Shown here piece by piece: positions 1-13,005 of a stretch of DNA of 64,000 nucleotides (position 1 is the stretch's first letter; each line of letters begins with the position of its first letter). The notes beneath the pieces are model-generated. The model was not told the origin of the DNA. It made no database searches and worked only from the letters and a program-made list of their open reading frames with translations. The stretch covers positions 62,001-126,000 of the forward strand of contig CAXIVS010000254.1 in the NCBI GenBank assembly GCA_964035775.1. The letters run 5' to 3'. Source of the stretch: Osedax frankpressi (lineage: Eukaryota > Annelida > Polychaeta > Sabellida > Siboglinidae). Made by a program: the position numbers and the translations under genes.

Positions 1-3000
1 ATAGTAATTTAAGTTTAGTTATTTAATTTATAGTTATTTAAGTTATAGTTAATTAAGTTATCGTTAGTTAAGTTATAGTTATTTAAGTTATAGTTATTAA
101 ATTATAGTTATTTAAGTTATAGTTATTTAATTTATAGTTTTTTCATTTATGGTTATTTAAGTTATAGTTATTTAAGTTATAGTTATTTAATTAATAGTTA
201 TTTAAGTTATAATTATTTAAGTTATAGTTATTTAAGTTATAGTTATTTAAGTTATAGTTATTTAAGTTATAGTTATTTAATTTATAGTTATTTAAGTTAT
301 AGTTATTTAAGTTATAGTTATTTAAGTTATAGTTATTTAAGTTATAGTTATTTAAGTTATAGTTATTTAAGTTATAGTTATTTAAGTTATAGTTATTTAA
401 TTAATAGTTATTTAAGTTATAGTTATTTAAGTTATAGTTATTTAAGTTATAGTTATTTAAGTTATAGTTATTTAAGTTATAGTTATTTAATTTATAGTTA
501 TTTAATTTATAGTTATTTAAGTTATAGTTATTTAAGTTATAGTTATTTAAGTTATAGTTATTTAATTAATAGTAATTTAAGTTATAGTAATTTAAGTTTA
601 GTTATTTAATTTATAGTTATTTAAGTTATAGTTAATTAAGTTATCGTTAGTTAAGTTATAGTTATTTAAGTTATAGTTATTAAATTATAGTTATTTAAGT
701 TATAGTTATTTAATTTATAGTTTTTTCATTTATGGTTATTATATTATAGTTATATAAATTATAGTTATTTAAGTTATAGTTATTTAAGTTATAATTATTT
801 AAGTTATAGTTATTTAAGTTATAGTTATTTAAGTTATAGTTATTTAAGTTATAGTTATTTAAGTTATAGTTATTTAAGTTATAGTTATTTAAGTTATAGT
901 TATTTAATTAATAGTTATTTAAGTTATAGTTATTTAAGTTATAGTTATTTAAGTTATAGTTATTTAATTAATAGTTATTTAAGTTATAATTATTTAAGTT
1001 ATAGTTATTTAAGTTATAGTTATTTAAGTTATAGTTATTTAAGTTATAGTTATTTAATTTATAGTTATTTAAGTTATAGTTATTTAAGTTATAGTTATTT
1101 AAGTTATAGTTATTTAAGTTATAGTTATTTAAGTTATAGTTATTTAAGTTATAGTTATTTAAGTTATAGTTATTTAATTAATAGTTATTTAAGTTATAGT
1201 TATTTAAGTTATAGTTATTTAAGTTATAGTTATTTAAGTTATAGTTATTTAAGTTATAGTTATTTAATTAATAGTAATTTAAGTTATAGTAATTTAAGTT
1301 TAGTTATTTAATTTATAGTTATTTAAGTTATAGTTAATTAAGTTATCGTTAGTTAAGTTATAGTTATTTAAGTTATAGTTATTAAATTATAGTTATTTAA
1401 GTTATAGTTATTTAATTTATAGTTTTTTCATTTATGGTTATTATATTATAGTTATATAAATTATAGTTATTTAAGTTATAGTTATTTAAGTTATAATTAT
1501 TTAAGTTATAGTTATTTAAGTTATAGTTATTTAAGTTATAGTTATTTAAGTTATAGTTATTTAAGTTATAGTTATTTAAGTTATAGTTATTTAATTAATA
1601 GTTATTTAAGTTATAGTTATTTAAGTTATAGTTATTTAAGTTATAGTTATTTAAGTTATAGTTATTTAAGTTATAGTTATTTAAGTTATAGTTATTTAAT
1701 TAATAGTTATTTAAGTTATAGTTATTTAAGTTATAGTTATTTAAGTTATAGTTATTTAAGTTATAGTTAATTAAGTTATCGTTAGTTAAGTTATAGTTAT
1801 TTAAGTTATAGTTATTAAATTATAGTTATTTAAGTTATAGTTATTTAATTTATAGTTTTTTCATTTATGGTTATTATATTATAGTTATATAAATTATAGT
1901 TATTTAAGTTATAGTTATTTAAGTTATAGTTATTTAAGTTATAGTTATTTAAGTTATAGTTATTTAAGTTATAGTTATTTAATTAATAGTTATTTAAGTT
2001 ATAGTTATTTAAGTTATAGTTATTTAAGTTATAGTTATTTAAGTTATAGTTATTTAAGTTATAGTTATTTAAGTTATAGTTATTTAATTAATAGTTATTT
2101 AAGTTATAGTTATTTAAATTATAGTTATTTAAGTTATAGTTATTTAAGTTATAGTTATTTAAGTTATAGTTATTTAATTTATAGTTATTTAATTTATAGT
2201 TATTTAAGTTATAGTTATTTAAGTTATAGTTATTTAAGTTATAGTTATTTAAGTTATAGTTATTTAATTAATAGTAATTTAAGTTATAGTAATTTAAGTT
2301 TAGTTATTTAATTTATAGTTATTTAAGTTATAGTTAATTAAGTTATCGTTAGTTAAGTTATAGTTATTTAAGTTATAGTTATTAAATTATAGTTATTTAA
2401 GTTATAGTTATTTAATTTATAGTTTTTTCATTTATGGTTATTATATTATAGTTATATAAATTATAGTTATTTAAGTTATAGTTATTTAAGTTATAGTTAT
2501 TTAAGTTATAGTTATTTAAGTTATAGTTATTTAAGTTATAGTTATTTAAGTTATAGTTATTTAATTAATAGTTATTTAAGTTATAGTTATTTAAGTTAAA
2601 GTTATTTAAGTTATAGTTATTTAAGTTATAGTTATTTAAGTTATAGTTATTTAAGTTATAGTTATTTAATTAATAGTTATTTAAGTTATAGTTATTTAAA
2701 TTATAGTTATTTAAGTTATAGTTATTTAAGTTATAGTTATTTAAGTTATAGTTATTTAATTTATAGTTATTTAATTTATAGTTATTTAAGTTATAGTTAT
2801 TTAAGTTATAGTTATTTAAGTTATAGTTATTTAATTAATAGTAATTTAAGTTATAGTAATTTAAGTTTAGTTATTTAATTTATAGTTATTTAAGTTATAG
2901 TTAATTAAGTTATCGTTAGTTAAGTTATAGTTATTTAAGTTATAGTTATTAAATTATAGTTATTTAAGTTATAGTTATTTAATTTATAGTTTTTTCATTT

Positions 3001-6000
3001 ATGGTTATTTAAGTTATAGTTATTTAAGTTATAGTTATTTAATTAATAGTTATTTAAGTTATAATTATTTAAGTTATAGTTATTTAAGTTATAGTTATTT
3101 AAGTTATAGTTATTTAAGTTATAGTTATTTAATTTATAGTTATTTAAGTTATAGTTATTTAAGTTATAGTTATTTAAGTTATAGTTATTTAAGTTATAGT
3201 TATTTAAGTTATAGTTATTTAAGTTATAGTTATTTAAGTTATAGTTATTTAATTAATAGTTATTTAAGTTATAGTTATTTAAGTTATAGTTATTTAAGTT
3301 ATAGTTATTTAAGTTATAGTTATTTAAGTTATAGTTATTTAATTTATAGTTATTTAATTTATAGTTATTTAAGTTATAGTTATTTAAGTTATAGTTATTT
3401 AAGTTATAGTTATTTAATTAATAGTAATTTAAGTTATAGTAATTTAAGTTTAGTTATTTAATTTATAGTTATTTAAGTTATAGTTAATTAAGTTATCGTT
3501 AGTTAAGTTATAGTTATTTAAGTTATAGTTATTAAATTATAGTTATTTAAGTTATAGTTATTTAATTTATAGTTTTTTCATTTATGGTTATTATATTATA
3601 GTTATATAAATTATAGTTATTTAAGTTATAGTTATTTAAGTTATAATTATTTAAGTTATAGTTATTTAAGTTATAGTTATTTAAGTTATAGTTATTTAAG
3701 TTATAGTTATTTAAGTTATAGTTATTTAAGTTATAGTTATTTAATTAATAGTTATTTAAGTTATAGTTATTTAAGTTATAGTTATTTAAGTTATAGTTAT
3801 TTAAGTTATAGTTATTTAAGTTATAGTTATTTAATTAATAGTTATTTAAGTTATAGTTATTTAAGTTATAGTTATTTAAGTTATAGTTATTTAAGTTATA
3901 GTTAATTAAGTTATCGTTAGTTAAGTTATAGTTATTTAAGTTATAGTTATTAAATTATAGTTATTTAAGTTATAGTTATTTAATTTATAGTTTTTTCATT
4001 TATGGTTATTATATTATAGTTATATAAATTATAGTTATTTAAGTTATAGTTATTTAAGTTATAGTTATTTAAGTTATAGTTATTTAAGTAATAGTTATTT
4101 AAGTTATAGTTATTTAATTAATAGTTATTTAAGTTATAGTTATTTAAGTTATAGTTATTTAAGTTATAGTTATTTAAGTTATAGTTATTTAAGTTATAGT
4201 TATTTAAGTTATAGTTATTTAAGTTATAGTTATTTAATTAATAGTTATTTAAGTTATAGTTATTTAAATTATAGTTATTTAAGTTATAGTTATTTAAGTT
4301 ATAGTTATTTAAGTTATAGTTATTTAATTTATAGTTATTTAATTTATAGTTATTTAAGTTATAGTTATTTAAGTTATAGTTATTTAAGTTATAGTTATTT
4401 AATTAATAGTAATTTAAGTTATAGTAATTTAAGTTTAGTTATTTAATTTATAGTTATTTAAGTTATAGTTAATTAAGTTATCGTTAGTTAAGTTATAGTT
4501 ATTTAAGTTATAGTTATTAAATTATAGTTATTTAAGTTATAGTTATTTAATTTATAGTTTTTTCATTTATGGTTATTTAAGTTATAGTTATTTAAGTTAT
4601 AGTTATTTAATTAATAGTTATTTAAGTTATAATTATTTAAGTTATAGTTATTTAAGTTATAGTTATTTAAGTTATAGTTATTTAAGTTATAGTTATTTAA
4701 TTTATAGTTATTTAAGTTATAGTTATTTAAGTTATAGTTATTTAAGTTATAGTTATTTAAGTTATAGTTATTTAAGTTATAGTTATTTAAGTTATAGTTA
4801 TTTAAGTTATAGTTATTTAAGTTATAGTTATTTAATTAATAGTTATTTAAGTTATAGTTATTTAAGTTATAGTTATTTAAGTTATAGTTATTTAAGTTAT
4901 AGTTATTTAATTTATAGTTATTTAATTTATAGTTATTTAAGTTATAGTTATTTAAGTTATAGTTATTTAAGTTATAGTTATTTAATTAATAGTAATTTAA
5001 GTTATAGTAATTTAAGTTTAGTTATTTAATTTATAGTTATTTAAGTTATAGTTAATTAAGTTATCGTTAGTTAAGTTATAGTTATTTAAGTTATAGTTAT
5101 TAAATTATAGTTATTTAAGTTATAGTTATTTAATTTATAGTTTTTTCATTTATGGTTATTATATTATAGTTATATAAATTATAGTTATTTAAGTTATAGT
5201 TATTTAAGTTATAATTATTTAAGTTATAGTTATTTAAGTTATAGTTATTTAAGTTATAGTTATTTAAGTTATAGTTATTTAAGTTATAGTTATTTAAGTT
5301 ATAGTTATTTAATTAATAGTTATTTAAGTTATAGTTATTTAAGTTATAGTTATTTAAGTTATAGTTATTTAATTAATAGTTATTTAAGTTATAATTATTT
5401 AAGTTATAGTTATTTAAGTTATAGTTATTTAAGTTATAGTTATTTAAGTTATAGTTATTTAATTTATAGTTATTTAAGTTATAGTTATTTAAGTTATAGT
5501 TATTTAAGTTATAGTTATTTAAGTTATAGTTATTTAAGTTATAGATATTTAAGTTATAGTTATTTAAGTTATAGTTATTTAATTAATAGTTATTTAAGTT
5601 ATAGTTATTTAAGTTATAGTTATTTAAGTTATAGTTATTTAAGTTATAGTTATTTAAGTTATAGTTATTTAATTTATAGTTATTTAATTTATAGTTATTT
5701 AAGTTATAGTTATTTAAGTTATAGTTATTTAAGTTATAGTTATTTAATTAATAGTAATTTAAGTTATAGTAATTTAAGTTTAGTTATTTAATTTATAGTT
5801 ATTTAAGTTATAGTTAATTAAGTTATCGTTAGTTAAGTTATAGTTATTTAAGTTATAGTTATTAAATTATAGTTATTTAAGTTATAGTTATTTAATTTAT
5901 AGTGTTTTCATTTATGGTTATTATATTATAGTTATATAAATTATAGTTATTTAAGTTATAGTTATTTAAGTTATAATTATTTAAGTTATAGTTATTTAAG

Positions 6001-7558
6001 TTATAGTTATTTAAGTTATAGTTATTTAAGTTATAGTTATTTAAGTTATAGTTATTTAAGTTATAGTTATTTAATTAATAGTTATTTAAGTTATAGTTAT
6101 TTAAGTTATAGTTATTTAAGTTATAGTTATTTAAGTTATAGTTATTTAAGTTATAGTTATTTAATTAATAGTTATTTAAGTTATAGTTATTTAAGTTATA
6201 GTTATTTAAGTTATAGTTATTTAAGTTATAGTTATTTAAGTTATAGTTATTTAAGTTATAGTTATTTAATTTATAGTTATTTAAGTTATAGTTATTTAAG
6301 TTATAGTTATTTAAGTTATAGTTATTTAATTAATAGTTATTTAAGTTATAGTTATTTAAGTTATAGTTATTTAAGTTATAGTTATTTAAATTATAGTTAT
6401 TTAAGTTATAGTTATTTAATTTATAGTTATTTAAGTTATAGTTATTTAAGTTATAGTTATTTAAGTTATAGTTATTTAAGTTATAGTTATTTAAGTTATA
6501 GTTATTTAAGTTATAGTTATTTAAGTAATAGTTATTTAATTAATAGTTATTTAAGTTATAGTTATTTAAGTTATAGTTATTTAAGTTATAGTTATTTAAG
6601 TTATAGTTATTTAAGTTATAGTTATTTAATTTATAGTTATTTAATTTATAGTTATTTAAGTTATAGTTATTTAAGTTATAGTTATTTAAGTTATAGTTAT
6701 TTAAGTTATAGTTATTTAATTAATAGTAATTTAAGTTATAGTAATTTAAGTTTAGTTATTTAATTTATAGTTATTTAAGTTATAGTTAATTAAGTTATCG
6801 TTAGTTAAGTTATAGTTATTTAAGTTATAGTTATTAAATTATAGTTATTTAAGTTATAGTTATTTAATTTATAGTTTTTTCATTTATGGTTATTATATTG
6901 TAGTTATATAAATTATAGATATTTAAGTTATAGTTATTTAAGTTATATTTATTTAAGTTATAGTTATTTAAGTTATAGTTATTTAATTTATAGTTATTTA
7001 AGTTATAGTTATTTAAGTTATAGATATTTAATTTATAGTTATTTAATTTATAGTTATTTAAGTTATAGTTATTTAAGTTATAGTTATTTAAGTTATAGTT
7101 ATTTAAGTTATAGTTATTTAATTAATAGTAATTTAAGTTATAGTAATTTAAGTTTAGTTATTTAATTTATAGTTATTTAAGTTATAGTTAATTAAGTTAT
7201 CGTTAGTTAAGTTATAGTTATTTAAGTTATAGTTATTAAATTATAGTTATTTAAGTTATAGTTATTTAATTTATAGTTTTTTCATTTATGGTTATTTAAG
7301 TTATAGTTATTTAAGTTATAGTTATTTAAGTTATAGTTATTTAAGTTATAGTTATTTAAGTTATAGTTATTTAAGTTATAGTTATTTAATTTATAGTTAT
7401 TTAATTTATAGTTATTTAAGTTATAGTTATTTAAGTTATAGTTATTTAAGTTATAGTTATTTAAGTTATAGTTATTTAATTAATAGTAATTTAAGTTATA
7501 GTAATTTAAGTTTAGTTATTTAATTTATAGTTATTTAAGTTATAGTTATTTAAGTTAT
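1..7558 (+). repeat. A-only domain of the array
   Basis: Thirteen A-boxes (CpG at 62 to 7201) are separated by plain monomers. Spacings between successive CpGs are 583, 702, 433, 567, 567, 583, 418, 567, 583, 762, 972 and 402 bp. Recurring values (583, 567) are whole higher-order units of 38-39 monomers, and 583 against 567 is explained by monomer count plus the presence of the 14-bp GGTTATTATATTAT exit monomer. Most boxes exit into GGTTATTATATTAT and AGTTATATAAATTAT; some (62, 2914, 4482, 7201) exit straight into plain GGTTATTTAAGTTAT. No B or C module lies here, and nothing is coding. Confidence 0.9.
556..733 (+). repeat. A-box, representative 178-bp CpG-bearing higher-order module
   Basis: The A-box is 12 monomers (ten of 15 bp, two of 14 bp). 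In order it holds a TTAATTAAT-ending monomer, AGTAATTTAAGTTAT, AGTAATTTAAGTTT (14), a TTTAT variant, a consensus copy, AGTTAATTAAGTTAT, CGTTAGTTAAGTTAT, a consensus copy, AGTTATTAAATTAT (14), a consensus copy, a TTTAT variant and AGTTTTTTCATTTAT, then GG or TG. The C of its CpG lies 89 bp from the left end. CpG positions in the window: 62, 645, 1347, 1780, 2347, 2914, 3497, 3915, 4482, 5065, 5827, 6799, 7201, 8358, 9769, 10382, 11054, 11336, 13515, 14956, 15554, 16226, 16628, 17888, 18568, 18970, 20020, 20715, 21117, 22407, 24034, 24632, 25124, 26266, 26564, 27147, 28103, 29543, 30670, 31117, 32124, 33251, 33698, 35215, 36591, 38092, 39468, 41381, 42979, 43397, 43785, 44593, 45235, 45638, 46416, 46595, 47117, 47729, 47967, 48355, 49133, 49312, 49639, 50161, 50773, 51011, 51399, 52207, 52386, 52908, 53535, 53938, 54746, 55390, 55943, 56604, 57193, 57565, 57744, 58177, 58735, 59363, 59735, 60107, 60286, 60719, 61277, 61875, 62084, 62456, 63658. 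Some copies lack the left arm (1780, 3915, 43397, 46416, 49133, 52207, 54746, 55390, 55943). Others lack the TTTTTTC end (46416, 49133, 52207, 57565, 60107, 61875). Confidence 0.93.
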
Positions 7559-7893
7559 AGTTATTATATAATATTTATTTAAGTTATAGTTATTTAAGAT
7601 ATATTTATTTAATTTATAGTTATTATATTATAATTATTTAAGTTTTAGTTATTTAAGTTATAGTTATTATATTATAGCTATTTAAGTGATATTTATTTAA
7701 GTTATAGTTATTTAATTAATAGTTATTTAATTTATAGTTATTTAAGTTATAGTTATTTAAGTTATAGTTATTAAATTATATTTATTTAAGTTATAGTTAT
7801 TTAATTTATAGTTATTTAATTTATAGTTATTTAATTTATAGTTATTTAATTTATAGTTATTTAATTTATAGTTATTATAGTTATTTAAATTAT
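7559..7893 (+). repeat. B module copy 1 (n=5)
   Basis: The B module starts with AGTTATTATATAAT, runs through ATTTATTTAAGTTAT, AGTTATTTAAGATAT, AGTTATTATATTAT, AATTATTTAAGTTTT, AGCTATTTAAGTGAT and AGTTATTAAATTAT, then a run of n AGTTATTTAATTTAT monomers, the 9-bp AGTTATTAT and AGTTATTTAAATTAT. This copy is 335 bp with five run monomers. It follows the same left arm (AGTAATTTAAGTTAT, AGTAATTTAAGTTT) that leads into A-boxes. It contains no CpG; its one C lies in AGCTAT. Confidence 0.92.
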
Positions 7894-8984
7894 AGTTATT
7901 TAAGTTATAGTTATTTAAGTTATAGTTATTTAAGTTATAGTTATTTAAGTTATAGTTATTTAAGTTATAGTTATTTAAGTTATAGTTATTTAAGTTATAG
8001 TTATTTAAGTTATAGTTATTTAAGTTATAGTTATTTAAGTTATAGTTATTTAAGTTATAGTTATTTAAGTTATAGTTATTTAAGTTATAGTTATTTAATT
8101 AATAGTTATTTAAGTTATAGTTATTTAAGTTATAGTTATTTAAGTTATAGTTATTTAAGTTATAGTTATTTAAGTTATAGTTATTTAAGTTATAGTTATT
8201 TAATTTATAGTTATTTAATTTATAGTTATTTAAGTTATAGTTATTTAAGTTATAGTTATTTAAGTTATAGTTATTTAATTAATAGTAATTTAAGTTATAG
8301 TAATTTAAGTTTAGTTATTTAATTTATAGTTATTTAAGTTATAGTTAATTAAGTTATCGTTAGTTAAGTTATAGTTATTTAAGTTATAGTTATTAAATTA
8401 TAGTTATTTAAGTTATAGTTATTTAATTTATAGTTTTTTCATTTATGGTTATTTAAGTTATAGTTATTTAAGTTATAGTTATTTAAGTTATAGTTATTTA
8501 ATTAATAGTTATTTAAGTTATAGTTATTTAAGTTATAGTTATTTAAGTTATAGTTATTTAAGTTATAGTTATTTAAGTTATAGTTATTTAAGTTATAGTT
8601 ATTTAAGTTATAGTTATTTAATTTATAGTTTTTTCATTTATGGTTATTATATTATAGTTATATAAATTATAGTTATTTAAGTTATAGTTATTTAAGTTAT
8701 AATTATTTAAGTTATAGCTATTTAAGTTATAGTTATTTAAGTTATAGTTATTTAAGTTATAGTTATTTAAGTTATAGTTATTTAATTAATAGTTATTTAA
8801 GTTATAGTTATTTAAGTTATAGTTATTTAATTTATAGTTATTTAATTTATAGTTATTTAAGTTATAGTTATTTAAGTTATAGTTATTTAAGTTATAGTTA
8901 TTTAAGTTATAGTTATTTAATTAATAGTAATTTAAGTTTAGTTATTTAATTTATAGTTATTTAAGTTATAGTTATTTAAGTTAT

Positions 8985-9319
8985 AGTTATTATATAATAT
9001 TTATTTAAGTTATAGTTATTTAAGATATATTTATTTAATTTATAGTTATTATATTATAATTATTTAAGTTTTAGTTATTTAAGTTATATTTATTATATTA
9101 TAGCTATTTAAGTGATATTTATTTAAGTTATAGTTATTTAATTAATAGTTATTTAATTTATAGTTATTTAAGTTATAGTTATTTAAGTTATAGTTATTAA
9201 ATTATATTTATTTAAGTTATAGTTATTTAATTTATAGTTATTTAATTTATAGTTATTTAATTTATAGTTATTTAATTTATAGTTATTTAATTTATAGTTA
9301 TTATAGTTATTTAAATTAT
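8985..9319 (+). repeat. B module copy 2 (n=5)
   Basis: A 335-bp B module with five AGTTATTTAATTTAT monomers. It has a private change near 9083 (GTTATATTTATTATAT in place of GTTATAGTTATTATAT) that is shared only with the copy at 14082-14416, tying the two together as duplicates. Confidence 0.92.
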
Positions 9320-11633
9320 AGTTATTTAAGTTATAGTTATTTAAGTTATAGTTATTTAAGTTATAGTTATTTAAGTTATAGTTATTTAAGTTATAGTTAT
9401 TTAAGTTATAGTTATTTAAGTTATAGTTATTTAAGTTATAGTTATTTAAGTTATAGTTATTTAAGTTATAGTTATTTAAGTTATAGTTATTTAAGTTATA
9501 GTTATTTAAGTTATAGTTATTTAAGTTATAGTTATTTAAGTTATAGTTATTTAATTAATAGTTATTTAAGTTATAGTTATTTAAGTTATAGTTATTTAAG
9601 TTATAGTTATTTAATTTATAGTTATTTAATTTATAGTTATTTAAGTTATAGTTATTTAAGTTATAGTTATTTAAGTTATAGTTATTTAATTAATAGTAAT
9701 TTAAGTTATAGTAATTTAAGTTTAGTTATTTAATTTATAGTTATTTAAGTTATAGTTAATTAAGTTATCGTTAGTTAAGTTATAGTTATTTAAGTTATAG
9801 TTATTAAATTATAGTTATTTAAGTTATAGTTATTTAATTTATAGTTTTTTCATTTATGGTTATTTAAGTTATAGTTATTTAAGTTATAGTTATTTAATTA
9901 ATAGTTATTTAAGTTATAGTTATTTAAGTTATAGTTATTTAAGTTATAGTTATTTAAGTTATAGTTATTTAAGTTATAGTTATTTAATTTATAGTTATTT
10001 AAGTTATAGTTATTTAAGTTATAGTTATTTAAGTTATAGTTATTTAAGTTATAGTTATTTAAGTTATAGTTATTTAAGATATAGTTATTTAAGTTATAGT
10101 TATTTAAGTTATAGTTATTTAATTAATAGTTATTTAAGTTATAGTTATTTAAGTTATAGTTATTTAAGTTATAGTTATTTAAGTTATAGTTATTTAAGTT
10201 ATAGTTATTTAATTTATAGTTATTTAATTTATAGTTATTTAAGTTATAGTTATTTAAGTTATAGTTATTTAAGTTATAGTTATTTAATTAATAGTAATTT
10301 AAGTTATAGTAATTTAAGTTATAGTAATTTAAGTTTAGTTATTTAATTTATAGTTATTTAAGTTATAGTTAATTAAGTTATCGTTAGTTAAGTTATAGTT
10401 ATTTAAGTTATAGTTATTAAATTATAGTTATTTAAGTTATAGTTATTTAATTTATAGTTTTTTCATTTATGGTTATTATATTATAGTTATATAAATTATA
10501 GTTATTTAAGTTATAGTTATTTAAGTTATAATTATTTAAGTTATAGTTATTTAAGTTATAGTTATTTAAGTTATAGTTATTTAAGTTATAGTTATTTAAG
10601 TTATAGTTATTTAAGTTATAGTTATTTAAGTTATAGTTATTTAAATTATAGTTATTTAAGTTATAGTTATTTAATTTATAGTTATTTAAGTTATAGTTAT
10701 TTAAGTTATAGTTATTTAAGTTATAGTTATTTAAGTTATAGTTATTTAAGTTATAGTTATTTAAGTTATAGTTATTTAAGTAATAGTTATTTAATTAATA
10801 GTTATTTAAGTTATAGTTATTTAAGTTATAGTTATTTAAGTTATAGTTATTTAAGTTATAGTTATTTAAGTTATAGTTATTTAATTTATAGTTATTTAAT
10901 TTATAGTTATTTAAGTAATAGTTATTTAAGTTATAGTTATTTAAGTTATAGTTATTTAAGTTATAGTTATTTAATTAATAGTAATTTAAGTTATAGTAAT
11001 TTAAGTTTAGTTATTTAATTTATAGTTATTTAAGTTATAGTTAATTAAGTTATCGTTAGTTAAGTTATAGTTATTTAAGTTATAGTTATTAAATTATAGT
11101 TATTTAAGTTATAGTTATTTAATTTATAGTTTTTTCATTTATGGTTATTATATTATAGTTATATAAATTATAGATATTTAAGTTATAGTTATTTAAGTTA
11201 TATTTATTTAAGTTATAGTTATTTAAGTTATAGTTATTTAAGTTATAGTTATTTAATTAATAGTAATTTAAGTTATAGTAATTTAAGTTTAGTTATTTAA
11301 TTTATAGTTATTTAAGTTATAGTTAATTAAGTTATCGTTAGTTAAGTTATAGTTATTTAAGTTATAGTTATTAAATTATAGTTATTTAAGTTATAGTTAT
11401 TTAATTTATAGTTTTTTCATTTATGGTTATTTAAGTTATAGTTATTTAAGTTATAGTTATTTAAGTTATAGTTATTTAAGTTATAGTTATTTAAGTTATA
11501 GTTATTTAATTTATAGTTATTTAATTTATAGTTATTTAAGTTATAGTTATTTAAGTTATAGTTATTTAATTAATAGTAATTTAAGTTATAGTAATTTAAG
11601 TTTAGTTATTTAATTTATAGTTATTTAAGTTAT

Positions 11634-12131
11634 AGTTATTATATAATATTTATTTAAGTTATAGTTATTTAAGATATATTTATTTAATTTATAGTTATTA
11701 TATTATAATTATTTAAGTTTTAGTTATTTAAGTTATAGTTATTATATTATAGCTATTTAAGTGATATTTATTTAATTTATAGTTATTATATTATAATTAT
11801 TTAAGTTTTAGTTATTTAAGTTATAGTTATTATATTATAGCTATTTAAGTGATATTTATTTAAGTTATAGTTATTTAATTAATAGTTATTTAATTTATAG
11901 TTATTTAAGTTATAGTTATTTAAGTTATAGTTATTAAATTATATTTATTTAAGTTATAGTTATTTAATTTATAGTTATTTAATTTATAGTTATTTAATTT
12001 ATAGTTATTTAATTTATAGTTATTTAATTTATAGTTATTTAATTTATAGTTATTTAATTTATAGTTATTTAATTTATAGTTATTTAATTTATAGTTATTT
12101 AATTTATAGTTATTATAGTTATTTAAATTAT
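11634..12131 (+). repeat. B module copy 3, doubled core (n=10)
   Basis: A 498-bp B module in which the 88-bp core (AGTTATTATATTAT to AAGTGAT and the following ATTTATTT monomer) is present twice in tandem. The run of AGTTATTTAATTTAT monomers is ten long. Length agrees exactly with a 335-bp single copy plus 88 bp plus five extra 15-mers. Confidence 0.92.
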
Positions 12132-12655
12132 AGTTATTTAAGTTATAGTTATTTAAGTTATAGTTATTTAAGTTATAGTTATTTAAGTTATAGTTATTTA
12201 AGTTATAGTTATTTAAGTTATAGTTATTTAAGTTATAGTTATTTAAGTTATAGTTATTTAAGTTATAGTTATTTAAGTTATAGTTATTTAAGTTATAGTT
12301 ATTTAAGTTATAGTTATTTAAGTTATAGTTATTTAAGTTATAGTTATTTAAGTTATAGTTATTTAATTAATAGTTATTTAAGTTATAGTTATTTAATTTA
12401 TAGTTATTTAAGTTATAGTTATTTAAGTTATAGTTATTTAAGTTATAGTTATTTAAGTTATAGTTATTTAAGTTATAGTTATTTAATTTATAGTTATTTA
12501 ATTTATAGTTATTTAAGTTATAGTTATTTAAGTTATAGTTATTTAAGTTATAGTTATTTAAGTTATAGTTATTTAATTAATAGTAATTTAAGTTATAGTA
12601 ATTTAAGTTTAGTTATTTAATTTATAGTTATTTAAGTTATAGTTATTTAAGTTAT

Positions 12656-13005
12656 AGTTATTATATAATATTTATTTAAGTTATAGTTATTTAAGATATA
12701 TTTATTTAATTTATAGTTATTATATTATAATTATTTAAGTTTTAGTTATTTAAGTTATAGTTATTATATTATAGCTATTTAAGTGATATTTATTTAAGTT
12801 ATAGTTATTTAATTAATAGTTATTTAATTTATAGTTATTTAAGTTATAGTTATTTAAGTTATAGTTATTAAATTATATTTATTTAAGTTATAGTTATTTA
12901 ATTTATAGTTATTTAATTTATAGTTATTTAATTTATAGTTATTTAATTTATAGTTATTTAATTTATAGTTATTTAATTTATAGTTATTATAGTTATTTAA
13001 ATTAT
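12656..13005 (+). repeat. B module copy 4 (n=6)
   Basis: A 350-bp single-core B module with six AGTTATTTAATTTAT monomers, about 525 bp after the doubled copy at 11634-12131. It is followed by a long plain run and then the A-box with CpG at 13515. Confidence 0.92.

Larger units (their letters stand above)
8269..12420 (+). repeat. Tandem block duplication ~5.2 kb, copy 1
   Basis: This block and 13426-17757 share private variants in the same order: AGCTATTTAAGTTAT at 8716/13798, GTTATATTTATTATAT near 9083/14180, AAGATATAG at 10077/15249, a tripled AGTAATTT monomer near 10292/15464, and a doubled-core B module at 11634/16926. Offsets drift from 5082 to 5337 bp as monomers are gained or lost. Boundaries are approximate. 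Confidence 0.8.

Noticed and set aside
136-165. The T-run in AGTTTTTTCATTTAT as a terminator or RNA polymerase III stop
   Set aside because: It has no upstream hairpin or RNA gene and is a fixed part of the A-box repeated throughout the array.
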